Under the pieces are notes generated by a model. It did not search any database. It was not told where the DNA came from and saw nothing but the letters and a program-made list of their open reading frames with translations. The translations under genes were made by a program, and so were the position numbers. From Streptomyces antibioticus (GTDB lineage Bacteria > Actinomycetota > Actinomycetes > Streptomycetales > Streptomycetaceae): 64,000 nucleotides of DNA. The stretch covers positions 559,943 through 623,942 of the forward strand of contig NZ_KQ948428.1 of the NCBI RefSeq assembly GCF_001514065.1, written 5' to 3'. Positions 9,813 through 19,461 of this stretch are shown piece after piece (the stretch's first letter is position 1; each line of letters begins with the position of its first letter).

Positions 9813-12800
9813 TCAGGAATCGCCATCGAGACAATCTGGCAGCCACCTTGACGCCCGTTCGCGACTGACTCGGTTCGCGTCCACATACCACTGGCGGCGT
9901 TGGTTGTCCCACCGCGCACCGAGCAACCTCTTCGCCTCGTCCTTCTCGGCAAAGGGAACGTTCAGGTAGAGCCGATTTCCATCCTGCATCGAAGCCCGGC
10001 CGTCCGACGGACGAGAGGCCCTTGGGTTCCACGCGGCACGCTCCTTGCGAGCGCGCTCGATCACCCGCCCGACGCGTTCGCATGCGGCTGGGTCCGTCAG
10101 GCGCATCATCAGATCCGTCGGGCCCGAGTTGGCCAGCAGGTTGAGCGAGCCGTGCCACAGCACAGCGTCATCCAGAACGAGCACCTTCTCGTGCATGCGG
10201 TCACGGAACTCCACCTGGCATCCGGCCGCTCTCAGTTCCTGGACGAGTCCTCGGACGCGTTCCACGGCCGCGTCCGAGGACTGCTCCTCGGGCGGCCGGG
10301 TGCGAACGGTGACACTGACACCCTCCACCACTCGCTTGGCCAGTTGTGTGGACCACGCCCGCACAGGTCGTGGATCGAGGAAGGGACAGTAGACCTCGAT
10401 GCTGCGCGTGGCCCGATCGATGTCCCAGCTCACGGCGCGAGGTACTTCGTCGGCCGGGAAGAACGCGGGCCGGGAGAGTTCCTCCTCGGAGAGCGAGGCG
10501 AGTTGTGCGGCCTCACGGACGGGGATGAGCTGGTCGACGGAAATGCACTGGGCGTGCGCTTCGAGATGGTCGAGCATCCGTCGCGCTTCGCTGGTCGCGG
10601 AAAGGTGCTGCCGCAGATGCTCGACGTCCGCGATGACGATGAGGTGGTCCTGGGCGCGGCTGAGCGCGACGTTGAGCAGACGACAGGTGTTCGAGGACAG
10701 TCCGGTTCCCTGGAAGAAGTAGCCGGGCTGGGTTCCAGCCCCTGCCGTCGTGTCGAGGATGACGATGGGTCGCTGGCTGCCCTGGAAGCGGTGCACGGTG
10801 TCGACCAGGCCCTCGAACTGTTCCCCGAATCGGTGGCCGAGGCTGCCCTTGAGTGCCTGGACCTGCTTCCTGTATGGGGCGATCACGGCAAGGCGGTCGG
10901 TCGCCCGCTCCCCAACAGGTACGTCGTCCCACTTGCGGCCGGGCAGCACGCCCTCGTACTGGAGTCCGCGGACGAGTTCGTGGACGGCGGCCTCGTGCAC
11001 GGTGTTGGTCTGGTGGTCGCGACCACGGATGCGTTGGCGCGAGGTGTCAACAAGGATCAGTGGCGCGTCGACCAAGGCGTTGAAGGGGATCCGCGAATCG
11101 TTGTCGCGCCCTGTCTTCAGCGGTGCGTCCGGGTACGCGACGGTGTTGACGAGATCGCAGATCGCACTGCGCATGCGGTACTGGGTCTCGAGTGCGACGA
11201 GCCGCGCATCCGGCATCACCGACCCGCCCGCACTCACCAGCCCGGCACTGGAGAACACGTCCTGGGCAGTCCATTGCCGGGCGTGCTCCCGCTCGACCTC
11301 CGACGCTTTGCGGTCGCTGTCGGCCTTCGTCACCGACGGCAGTTGACGGAAGTCTCCGGCGAACACGATCCGTTTCCCTGCCAGTCCGGCGGCGTACCAG
11401 GCGGCCGGCAGGTTGACCATCCCGGCCTCGTCGACGACGACCACGTCCACCCGGTCGAGGAGTTTGCGCACCTGCACGCCCATGGTCACGGTCGCTCCGA
11501 GGACGCGGCACTTCGAGCGTACGGTCTCCTTGATCTTCCGGCGCTGCGCTTCCAGTTCGCCGATCTGCTGCTGGATGTGCTCGGCCTGGGACAGCAAGGC
11601 CGCACGGGCGGGCAGTCCGAGGAGCTTCGGTTGTTCGGCGGTGATCGCCTTGTCCAGTCTGTCGGCCTCGGCCGCGGCCCGGCGGAGGTCGCGGTCCGCC
11701 GCCGCCAGCCCTGTCGACGCCTGCTGGACGTCGATGCGGGCTTGGTGCAGAGCCGCCTGCGCCTTGTCGAGCTGGGCCTGCTTGCGGCCGGCGAAGATGC
11801 CGCTCGGGGCTCGTGTCTTCCTGATCAGTTCCTCTTGGGCGGCGATCACGGATCGTGCGGTGTTCTGGGCCTGGAGGTGGTTCGCCCGCCTGGTGCCCGC
11901 ATCGTTCTGACGTCGGCGAGCATCCGCGAGGTCCGTCCGGAGACCGTCCGCTCTGTCATGGACGGCGATGCCCTCCTGGGCGTGTCGCAAGGCCGTGCCC
12001 AGCTCTACGAGGGACCGGTCCAGGTGGGCGCTCAGCCGGGCGCCGATCCGTTCGGCGTCGACGTGGTCGCCGTACCGGTCCCGCAGCGAGGCGCCGACGA
12101 TGGTCCCGGCGCGCTGCACGAGCCCGCTGTCGAACCCGTCCTCGTTCGAAAGCAGCTCACATATGCGTTCCAGAGCCTGGTCCACGGCGACGTTGGTGGG
12201 AGCGAGGAAGAGCACTGAGTGCCCTTGGCGGTAGCTCCCTTCGACAATGTGCCCGACCACATCGGTCTTGCCCGTCCCGGGTGGGCCCCACAGGAACAAC
12301 ACGTCACCGTCGAGGGCTTGTGCCACCGCCTGGCGCTGACGAGGGTTGAGCTTCAGTGACGCCCAGTTCGCGACCCATTGGGCGGTGGCTCCTGCACCTT
12401 TCCCCCGCCGCGGGTCGCCCTGTCCGAGGGCCCAGGCCGCGTGATCCGTCCGGACGGGGTGATTCGGCTGCCCCACCGTCTCCAGCCGTTCCACGAGAAC
12501 GCGCCAGGTGGCCGCGTCGTCCTCCCGGATCTGCACATGGGAGGGGGTCGCTCCGAGATCCGCACCGGTCACGACACGCACCTTGCCCTCGGGCATGCGC
12601 GACACCTCGGCCGGCGTCCACTCGCCTGTCGACCTCGACATACGGACCAGCGCCGCCTTGCCGTCCAGTGCGTCCAGCCACCGCTTGCAGTCGAAGAGGT
12701 ATTCATGCCTGCCGTCGGCAGTGGCCACCCTGCGTCCGGCCGAGAGCGAGACCTTGTCGCCGTCCTTGCCGTCGCTGCGCAGCTCCGCTGCGATCTCCAA

Positions 12801-12878
12801 TCGCGCGGCCGTGAGCAGTTCCTTGACCGGATACGGCAACCCCGCGGCCTCGTTCAACCCCGCCCCCCGTAGCCCCAC
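9813..12878 (-). CDS. SF1 (Upf1-like) helicase fused to phospholipase-D domain and DUF5710
   Basis: A 1021-residue multidomain protein. Residues 1-170 are unassigned. An AAA_11/AAA_12 superfamily-1 helicase follows, with Walker A GPPGTGKT at 198-205, a long coiled-coil insert (about 290-440), Walker B VVVDEAGM, GDFRQLP, and C-terminal motifs LETQYRM and NVALSRA. A PLD-type nuclease domain then carries one HxKx4D motif (HEKVLVLDD, then GSLNLLANSG). The tail is a DUF5710 domain (LYLNVPF, ARWDNQRRQWYVD). GTG 12878 was chosen because GAGAGGG lies nine bases upstream; the frame stays open far beyond it. It is divergent from the kinase-helicase operon across a GTTGAC-N3-GTCAAC box. A nucleic-acid-degrading defence role is inferred; the PLD domain may stand in for DrmC. 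Confidence 0.85.
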   Translation of the reverse strand: MGLRGAGLNEAAGLPYPVKELLTAARLEIAAELRSDGKDGDKVSLSAGRRVATADGRHEYLFDCKRWLDALDGKAALVRMSRSTGEWTPAEVSRMPEGKVRVVTGADLGATPSHVQIREDDAATWRVLVERLETVGQPNHPVRTDHAAWALGQGDPRRGKGAGATAQWVANWASLKLNPRQRQAVAQALDGDVLFLWGPPGTGKTDVVGHIVEGSYRQGHSVLFLAPTNVAVDQALERICELLSNEDGFDSGLVQRAGTIVGASLRDRYGDHVDAERIGARLSAHLDRSLVELGTALRHAQEGIAVHDRADGLRTDLADARRRQNDAGTRRANHLQAQNTARSVIAAQEELIRKTRAPSGIFAGRKQAQLDKAQAALHQARIDVQQASTGLAAADRDLRRAAAEADRLDKAITAEQPKLLGLPARAALLSQAEHIQQQIGELEAQRRKIKETVRSKCRVLGATVTMGVQVRKLLDRVDVVVVDEAGMVNLPAAWYAAGLAGKRIVFAGDFRQLPSVTKADSDRKASEVEREHARQWTAQDVFSSAGLVSAGGSVMPDARLVALETQYRMRSAICDLVNTVAYPDAPLKTGRDNDSRIPFNALVDAPLILVDTSRQRIRGRDHQTNTVHEAAVHELVRGLQYEGVLPGRKWDDVPVGERATDRLAVIAPYRKQVQALKGSLGHRFGEQFEGLVDTVHRFQGSQRPIVILDTTAGAGTQPGYFFQGTGLSSNTCRLLNVALSRAQDHLIVIADVEHLRQHLSATSEARRMLDHLEAHAQCISVDQLIPVREAAQLASLSEEELSRPAFFPADEVPRAVSWDIDRATRSIEVYCPFLDPRPVRAWSTQLAKRVVEGVSVTVRTRPPEEQSSDAAVERVRGLVQELRAAGCQVEFRDRMHEKVLVLDDAVLWHGSLNLLANSGPTDLMMRLTDPAACERVGRVIERARKERAAWNPRASRPSDGRASMQDGNRLYLNVPFAEKDEAKRLLGARWDNQRRQWYVDANRVSRERASRWLPDCLDGDS

Positions 12879-12978
12879 AGACCTGGCCCTCTCATGAGAC
12901 CTGCGCCGAAAAGGATGACTGTAAGCATGGGGAACAGAGGAGCGAGCCTTTCCGGCCAAGACACAACGAGAGATGCCC

Positions 12979-12993
12979 GTTGACAATGTCAAC
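12979..12993. promoter_or_regulatory. GTTGAC-N3-GTCAAC box 1 (perfect)
   Basis: A perfect 15-bp palindrome (GTTGAC AAT GTCAAC) between the helicase-PLD gene and the kinase-helicase operon, followed by AGGTAGGTGTGAT. A direct repeat of its right half plus flank (GTCAACAGGT at 12988-12997) recurs at 13011-13020. The same box and flank precede mcrB (40248-40262). It probably binds a regulator and may overlap a -35 element. Confidence 0.7.
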
Positions 12994-13085
12994 AGGTAGG
13001 TGTGATGCTCGTCAACAGGTGAAGGTATACGCTCCCTACGGAATGTACCCACCTTGTATGCGACGGGTGAGAACGGGGAGGGACA

Positions 13086-16000
13086 GTGGGCCAGGAGACG
13101 GTCGCCGGGCGGTTCCGGATCACGGGGATCCTGGGCCGCGGGAACATGGGCGAGGTACACCGTGCCGAAGACCTTCAGGCCGCCCCTGACTCCCCGCACC
13201 GGCAGGTCGCCGTGAAGACCGTGCTGCGGAGCCGCACCGGGATTGCCGTCGATGCGTCGGGGTCCGGCAAGGAGATCGACCGCTTCCGCCGTGAAGTGCG
13301 GATCATGCGCATGCTCTCCCAGGGGCACCCGAACCTCACCCTGCTGATCGACGGCGGTGTGGACGAGGCGCCGGGCGGCAGCGGACTGCCCTATCTGGCC
13401 ATGGAGTTGCTGGACGGCCATCCGCTCGCCGACCTCATCGACGAAGAACCCCAGCTGCCGGTCTCCTGGGTCGCCGCCCTCGGGGCGCAGCTCGCCGCCG
13501 GTCTTGCCGCCGCGCACACCGCGGGGGTGGTCCACCGCGATCTGAAGCCGGCCAATGCGATGCTGACCCGCGACGGCACCGTCAAGGTCCTCGACTTCGG
13601 TATGGGTTCGGTCGTCGACGATCCCGATCAGACGCGGCTGACCAGTACGGGAGTCAGCGTCGGCACGGCTCGCTACATGGCGCCCGAGCAGTTCCGTGCC
13701 GAACGCGTCTCCGCCTCCGCCGATCTCTACGCGCTCGGCTGCATCCTGTACGAACTGCTGATAGGACGGCCGCCGTTCTCCGCGAGAACCCCCTACGAGC
13801 TCTCCGAACAGCATCAGCACGAGCGGCCGCCGCGGCTGACCCTGGTGCGCCCGGATCTGCCCGCCGAGCTGGTCCGGCTGGTGGAGCGCCTCTTGGAGAA
13901 GGACGCCGAACTCCGGCCCGACAACGCCGCCTTGGTCCGTGAGGCGCTGGTCCCGCTCGCCTTCGCACCGGACGACACGGCCGCCCTGCTGGCTCCGCAC
14001 TGGCAAGTCATGGACCCGGTGGCGCGACTGCGCGCCCTCCTCCCCCGGCCCACCCCGGCCGCACCTACGCCCGTACCGCGCAGAGAGCCTCGTCTGCCCG
14101 AGGCGATGGACGTCTTCGGTATCCACTCCGATCTGATCAGCGAGTACGAGAGCTTCACCAGGAGCGCGACGGTGATCCGGGACGCCCGTATCGCCGGCTT
14201 CGTAGAGGACGATCTGGCGGCGAAGTCCCAGTGGCCCGACCCCTGGTTGTCGCTGAACCCGTTCTTCGCGGACGGCGGTCAGGTCACCGATCTCGTGCGA
14301 GACGGCGTGCTCCACCCGAAGTGCGCGGAGATCTTCCAGGCCGACAAGAAGGAGAGCTCGCCGCGCCCCGACGGGCGTCCGCTGACCTTCCACCTCCATC
14401 AGCGGCAGGCGATCGAAGCCGCACAGGCGGGCGACTCCTACGTGCTCACCACGGGCACCGGTTCCGGCAAGTCGCTGTCGTACATCGTCCCGATCGTGGA
14501 CCGGGTGCTGAAGGAACGTCAGGCGGCCGGCCCCGATGCGGCTCGCCGGGTGCGAGCGATCGTCGTCTACCCGATGAACGCGCTGGCCAACTCGCAGTTG
14601 GGCGAGTTGGAGAAGTATCTGCGCCATGGCTTCGGAAAGGGCCGGGAGCCGGTCACCTTCGCCCGCTACACCGGTCAGGAGTCCAAGGAGGACCGTCGGG
14701 AGCTGCGCAAGAACCCTCCGGACATCCTGCTGACCAACTACGTGATGCTGGAGCTGATGCTGACCCGGCCGGACGACCGGTCCAGCCTGATCCGCATGGC
14801 CGAGGGGCTGCAGTTCCTCGTCTTCGACGAGCTGCACACCTACCGCGGCCGGCAGGGCGCGGACGTGGCGTTCCTGATCCGCCGGGTGCGTGAGGCCTGC
14901 CGCGCGTCCACGACCCTCCAGTGCATCGGCACCTCGGCGACCATGTCCACCGAGGGCTCCTGGGAGGACCAGCAGCGTGAGGTGGCGAGGGTCGCCGGCC
15001 GGTTGTTCGGTACGACGGTGCTGCCGAAGCGGGTCATCGGCGAAACTCTGGTGCGGGCGACCGACGAGGCCCCCGAGAGCCTGCCCGCCGAGCGGCTTCG
15101 GGTGCCGGCCGCGCCCCGCTCGTACGACGCGTTGACGAAGGACCCGCTGGCCCGCTGGGTGGAGTCCCGGTTCGGTCTGGAGCGCGAGGAAGGGACGGAA
15201 CGGCTACGGCGCTGCGCCCCGGGCACCGTCGAGGCGGCGGCGGCCGAGCTGGCCGCGGCGTCCGGGGTACCCGAGGAGACCGTGCGGGAGGCGATCCGGA
15301 CGACCCTGGAGGCGGGCGCGCAGGCCAAGCATCCGGTGACCGAGCGGCCGCTGTTCGCGTTCCGGCTGCACCAGTTCCTATCCAAGGGCGACACCGTCTT
15401 CACCACGCTCGAGGATCCGCTGACCCGGCCGCTGACCCGCACCTACCAGCTGGAACAGCCGGACAGCGACGGCAAGCCGCTGTTCCCGCTGGCGTTCTGC
15501 CGTGAGTGCGGCCAGGAATACCTGACGGTCTGGCGGACGGAGAAGGACGGCGCGTTCCGGTACGAGCCGCGCCGCGACACCTCCGCTTCGGGCGGCCGCG
15601 AGGGCGAGGGCTACCTCTACCTGGGCATGCCCGGCGAGGACTACGAATGGCCGGCCGATGCGCAGAAGGCCGTGGACGACCGGCGGTTGCCGGAGTCCTG
15701 GCTGGAGTCGGACGCGCAGGGTGTGACGGTCGTCAAGAAGTCCTACCGGCCCCGGGTGCCCAAGCGAGTCGTCGTGGACGCCCACGGCCGGGAGTCGGGT
15801 GAGGGGCTGGTGGCGGCGTTCGTCCCGGCGCCGTTCCTGTTCTGTGTGCACTGCCAGGTGTCCTACGAGCAGACCCGCGGCCGGGACTTCGCCAAACTGG
15901 CCACCCTGGACCAGGAGGGGCGTTCCTCGGCGACCTCGCTGATCTCCGCGTCGATCGTGAAGTCACTGCGGGCGGTGCCGGAGGACAGCCTGGGCAAGGA

Positions 16001-19000
16001 GGCGCGCAAGCTCCTGACCTTCGTGGACAACCGGCAGGACGCCTCGCTGCAGGCCGGGCACTTCAACGACTTCGCCCAGGTGACCCAGTTGCGGGGCGCC
16101 CTGTACCAAGCCGCGGTGCGGGCCGGTGAGGAGGGCCTCAGCCACGACGACCTCGCCGAGGCCGTCACCGAGGTGATGGGTCTGACGCCCGCCGAGTTCA
16201 CGGACGTCGCGAACCTGACCCCGGCCATGGAGCGCCGGGCCGTGAAGGCCTTCCGGGACGTCGTCGGGTACCGCCTCTACCGCGACCTGGAGCGCGGCTG
16301 GCGTATCACGATGCCGAACCTGGAGCAGACGGGGCTGCTCAGGATCGACTACGAGGACCTGGACTGGCTCGCCGCCGCCGACGAGCGCTGGCAGTCCGCT
16401 CACGCCGTGCTGCGGGACGCCGATCCGGCGCTGCGCGAGGAGATCGCCCGTACTCTGCTCGACTTCATGCGGCGGGCGCTGGCCATCGACGTGCAGTACT
16501 TCCGCGACGACTTCGACACCCTGCAGCGAGCGAGCGAGGAGCGGCTGACCGGGGCGTGGGTGCTGAGCGAGAGCGACCGCCCGGCGGTCGGAACCGCCTA
16601 CCCGTACGGCTCGCGACCGGGTATGGAACGCTCTGCCCTGTTCCTGTCGGCCCGCGGCAAGTTCGGCAAGTACCTGCGGCGGAACATGCCCGAGCTGCGC
16701 GAGGCTTCCGTCACCCTGGACGACGTCCAGGGCGTCATCGAGGACCTGTTGAAGGTACTGGTCGACGCCGACCTGGTGCGCGAGGTGGACGCGACCCCCG
16801 AGCTCTCCGGCCCGGCCTACCGGCGCCGCGCGGCGCAGAAGCGCACCGGTTACCGAGTGTCGGCCGCGGCGCTGATTTGGCGGGCCGGGAACGGTGAACG
16901 CGGCGCGGTCGACCCGCTCGCACGCACCTACAGCAGCGGCGAGGGCCCGCGCGTGAACCCGTTCTTCCGCGACCTGTACCGCACCGCGGCCGCCGAACTG
17001 GCCGGTCTGTACGCACGCGAGCACACCGCCCAGGTCCTCCCGGAGGACCGGCTGGAGCGCGAGGAGCAGTTCCGCAAGGCCGAACTGCCGCTCCTGTACT
17101 GCTCGCCGACGATGGAGCTGGGCGTGGACATCTCCTCGCTCAACGCCGTGCTGATGCGCAATGTGCCGCCGACCCCGGCGAACTACGCGCAGCGCTCGGG
17201 CCGCGCGGGCCGTTCCGGTCAGCCCGCGCTGGTGACCACGTACTGCGCGACGGGCAACAGCCACGACCAGTACTACTTCCGCGACTCCCAGAAGATGGTG
17301 GCGGGCCAGGTGGCCCCGCCCCGCCTCGACCTGGCCAACGAGGATCTGGTCCGCTCGCATCTGCAGGGCATCTGGCTGGCCGAGACGGAGATGCAGCTCG
17401 GCATCGCGATTCCGGAGGTCGTCGATGTCGCCTACGACCCGGACGGGGACGACCGCCCCGATCCACAGATGCCGCTCCCGCTCCGCTCCGACATCCTCAA
17501 CCGGTCCCTGGACGAGGACGCCCGCAGACGCGCGGCCGCCACCGCCCGTACCGTCCTCGCCCCGCTGATCGCGGACTTCGAGTCGACCACCTGGTGGTAC
17601 GACGAGTGGATCGATGACCGGATCGAGCGGGCCCCGCAGGAGTTCGACGCCGCCTTCGACCGGTGGCGCCAGCTGTTCCGGGCCGCCGTCATCGACCAGT
17701 ACGAGCAGAACAAGCGGGTCGTCGACCACACCCTCACGCAGGGCGAGCAGAGCCGGGCGCGCAGCCGCCGCCGGGAGGCCGAGACCCAGACGAATCTGCT
17801 GCTGAACCGCTCCACCGACAGCAAGTCGGTGATGAGCGACTTCAACCCGTACCGCTATCTGGCGTCCGAGGGGTTCCTGCCGGGCTACAGCTTCCCGCGC
17901 CTGCCGCTCGCCGCCTACATTCCGCGCTCCGGCAACCGCCGCAACGCCGACGGCGACTATCTGCAGCGCCCCCGGTTCCTCGCGATCCGCGAGTTCGGCC
18001 CCGGTGCACTCATCTACCACGAGGGAGCCCGCTACCAGGTCACGCGGGTGCAGCTGCCGCCGGACGCCTCGGGCGAGCTGGCGACGGCGGAGGCCCGGCG
18101 CTGCGACGGCTGCGGCTACCACTACGTCGTCAAACCCGGCCTCGACCAGTGCGACATGTGCAAGGAGGAGCTGCGCGGCAAGCGCACCGGCCTGCTCCAC
18201 CTGCACACCGTGTACACCACGCCGCGCGAGCGGATCTCCTCCGACGAGGAGGAGCGCCGCCGGGCCGGTTTCCGGCTGGAGACCTCGTACGCCTTCCAGG
18301 ACCACGGCGCCCGCAAGGGACGCCTCACCTCGCATGTCGCCGACGGCGACGGGGCGCCCGTTCTCGATCTGGACTACGGCGACTCCGCGACCGTGCGCAT
18401 CACCAACCTCGGCCGCGTCCGCGACAAGGAGGGTGAGCCGGACGGCTACTGGCTGGACCTCGGCGACGGCCGCTGGCTCAACGACCGGGCCGCCGCCGAC
18501 GCCATCGAGGGCACCGGAATGCCGGTGGTCGACGAGGACGGCAACGAGAAGCGCCGCAAGAAGCGGGTCCTGCCCTTCGTGGAGGACCGCCGCAACATCC
18601 TCGTGGTCACCCTGGAGGAGCCGCTGCCCGAGCCGGTGGCGTGGTCGTTCCTGTACGCGCTGGAGCGGGGCATCGAGGCCGCGTTCGAGCTGGAGGACTC
18701 CGAGCTGACCGCGGAGCTGCTCCCGCCGGACGAGGGTCCGCGCCGCCGCATGCTGTTCACGGAGGCCGCCGAGGGCGGCGCCGGTGTGCTGCGCCGGATC
18801 CAGCATGAGAAGGACGCCCTCGCCAAAGCCGCGAAGACCGCCCTGGAGATCTGCCACTTCGACCCTGACACGGGCGAGGACGAGGACGGGCCGGCGGACG
18901 GCGAGAGGTGCGCCCGCGGCTGCTACGCCTGTCTGCTGACCTACGGCAACCAGACGCACCACCGTCAGCTGAGCCGGCACGCGGCCCAACCGCTGCTGCT

Positions 19001-19412
19001 GCGCCTGTCCGAGGCCCGCACCGAACGGGAGGACCGCGGCGAGTCCCGCAGCGAACGGTTCCGCAGGCTGGCCCCCGCGAGCACCTCGCCGACACCGGTC
19101 GAGGCGGATCTGGCGGCCCTGGTCGCGCAGGGCGATCTGCTCGGCTGGCTGAGGGCGAAGGGCTACCGGCTGCCCGACGAGGTGGAAGTCCTCGTCCCGG
19201 AGGCCGGGGCCTGCCCGGACCTCGTCTTCCGGCTGGACGGCGCCAACCTCGCCGTGTTCGTCGACCTCCCGGGCCGCGTCCCCGACTCCACCCGCGACAT
19301 CGAGGCCGGGTATCGCCTGGAGGACGCCGGCTGGGATGTCGTGCGGTTCCCGACGGACGCGGACTGGGACACCATCGCGGACACGAACGCCCTCTACTTC
19401 CATCTCCGTTGA
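13086..19412 (+). CDS. Hanks-type Ser/Thr kinase fused to a DEAD/DUF1998 helicase (DruE-like)
   Basis: A 2108-residue fusion. Residues 8-290 are a complete protein kinase: glycine loop GRGNMGEVH, catalytic Lys44 in VAVK, HRDLKPAN with Asp152, DFG with Asp170 and MAPEQF. After a Pro-rich linker, residues 340-2108 form a very large SF2 helicase: Walker A TTGTGSGKS (455-463), DELH near 580, the helicase-C block ending in AQRSGRAGRSGQ, a zinc ribbon (CDGCGYHY...CDMC, near 1672) and the MZB/DUF1998 cysteine motif (CARGCYACLLTYGNQ, near 1941). The last 100 residues resemble the PD-(D/E)xK-like tails of such helicases. The helicase part is of the DruE (Druantia) kind. GTG 13086 follows GGGGAGGG. First gene of a three-gene operon; the kinase may sense infection or gate the helicase (inference). 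Confidence 0.9.
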   Translation: MGQETVAGRFRITGILGRGNMGEVHRAEDLQAAPDSPHRQVAVKTVLRSRTGIAVDASGSGKEIDRFRREVRIMRMLSQGHPNLTLLIDGGVDEAPGGSGLPYLAMELLDGHPLADLIDEEPQLPVSWVAALGAQLAAGLAAAHTAGVVHRDLKPANAMLTRDGTVKVLDFGMGSVVDDPDQTRLTSTGVSVGTARYMAPEQFRAERVSASADLYALGCILYELLIGRPPFSARTPYELSEQHQHERPPRLTLVRPDLPAELVRLVERLLEKDAELRPDNAALVREALVPLAFAPDDTAALLAPHWQVMDPVARLRALLPRPTPAAPTPVPRREPRLPEAMDVFGIHSDLISEYESFTRSATVIRDARIAGFVEDDLAAKSQWPDPWLSLNPFFADGGQVTDLVRDGVLHPKCAEIFQADKKESSPRPDGRPLTFHLHQRQAIEAAQAGDSYVLTTGTGSGKSLSYIVPIVDRVLKERQAAGPDAARRVRAIVVYPMNALANSQLGELEKYLRHGFGKGREPVTFARYTGQESKEDRRELRKNPPDILLTNYVMLELMLTRPDDRSSLIRMAEGLQFLVFDELHTYRGRQGADVAFLIRRVREACRASTTLQCIGTSATMSTEGSWEDQQREVARVAGRLFGTTVLPKRVIGETLVRATDEAPESLPAERLRVPAAPRSYDALTKDPLARWVESRFGLEREEGTERLRRCAPGTVEAAAAELAAASGVPEETVREAIRTTLEAGAQAKHPVTERPLFAFRLHQFLSKGDTVFTTLEDPLTRPLTRTYQLEQPDSDGKPLFPLAFCRECGQEYLTVWRTEKDGAFRYEPRRDTSASGGREGEGYLYLGMPGEDYEWPADAQKAVDDRRLPESWLESDAQGVTVVKKSYRPRVPKRVVVDAHGRESGEGLVAAFVPAPFLFCVHCQVSYEQTRGRDFAKLATLDQEGRSSATSLISASIVKSLRAVPEDSLGKEARKLLTFVDNRQDASLQAGHFNDFAQVTQLRGALYQAAVRAGEEGLSHDDLAEAVTEVMGLTPAEFTDVANLTPAMERRAVKAFRDVVGYRLYRDLERGWRITMPNLEQTGLLRIDYEDLDWLAAADERWQSAHAVLRDADPALREEIARTLLDFMRRALAIDVQYFRDDFDTLQRASEERLTGAWVLSESDRPAVGTAYPYGSRPGMERSALFLSARGKFGKYLRRNMPELREASVTLDDVQGVIEDLLKVLVDADLVREVDATPELSGPAYRRRAAQKRTGYRVSAAALIWRAGNGERGAVDPLARTYSSGEGPRVNPFFRDLYRTAAAELAGLYAREHTAQVLPEDRLEREEQFRKAELPLLYCSPTMELGVDISSLNAVLMRNVPPTPANYAQRSGRAGRSGQPALVTTYCATGNSHDQYYFRDSQKMVAGQVAPPRLDLANEDLVRSHLQGIWLAETEMQLGIAIPEVVDVAYDPDGDDRPDPQMPLPLRSDILNRSLDEDARRRAAATARTVLAPLIADFESTTWWYDEWIDDRIERAPQEFDAAFDRWRQLFRAAVIDQYEQNKRVVDHTLTQGEQSRARSRRREAETQTNLLLNRSTDSKSVMSDFNPYRYLASEGFLPGYSFPRLPLAAYIPRSGNRRNADGDYLQRPRFLAIREFGPGALIYHEGARYQVTRVQLPPDASGELATAEARRCDGCGYHYVVKPGLDQCDMCKEELRGKRTGLLHLHTVYTTPRERISSDEEERRRAGFRLETSYAFQDHGARKGRLTSHVADGDGAPVLDLDYGDSATVRITNLGRVRDKEGEPDGYWLDLGDGRWLNDRAAADAIEGTGMPVVDEDGNEKRRKKRVLPFVEDRRNILVVTLEEPLPEPVAWSFLYALERGIEAAFELEDSELTAELLPPDEGPRRRMLFTEAAEGGAGVLRRIQHEKDALAKAAKTALEICHFDPDTGEDEDGPADGERCARGCYACLLTYGNQTHHRQLSRHAAQPLLLRLSEARTEREDRGESRSERFRRLAPASTSPTPVEADLAALVAQGDLLGWLRAKGYRLPDEVEVLVPEAGACPDLVFRLDGANLAVFVDLPGRVPDSTRDIEAGYRLEDAGWDVVRFPTDADWDTIADTNALYFHLR

Positions 19413-19461
19413 TCGCCACATCAGCACTCACCCATACGACACTCAGGAACCGAGAGATCTC

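Noticed and set aside
12879-14837. Upstream extension of the helicase-PLD frame
   Set aside because: The frame stays open for 653 more codons but runs through the GTTGAC box and antisense to the kinase; GTG 12878 has the ribosome site.
15963-19427. 1154-codon open frame antisense to the kinase-helicase
   Set aside because: Low-complexity Leu/Val/Arg/Gln protein without domains; it is the shadow of the opposite coding strand.
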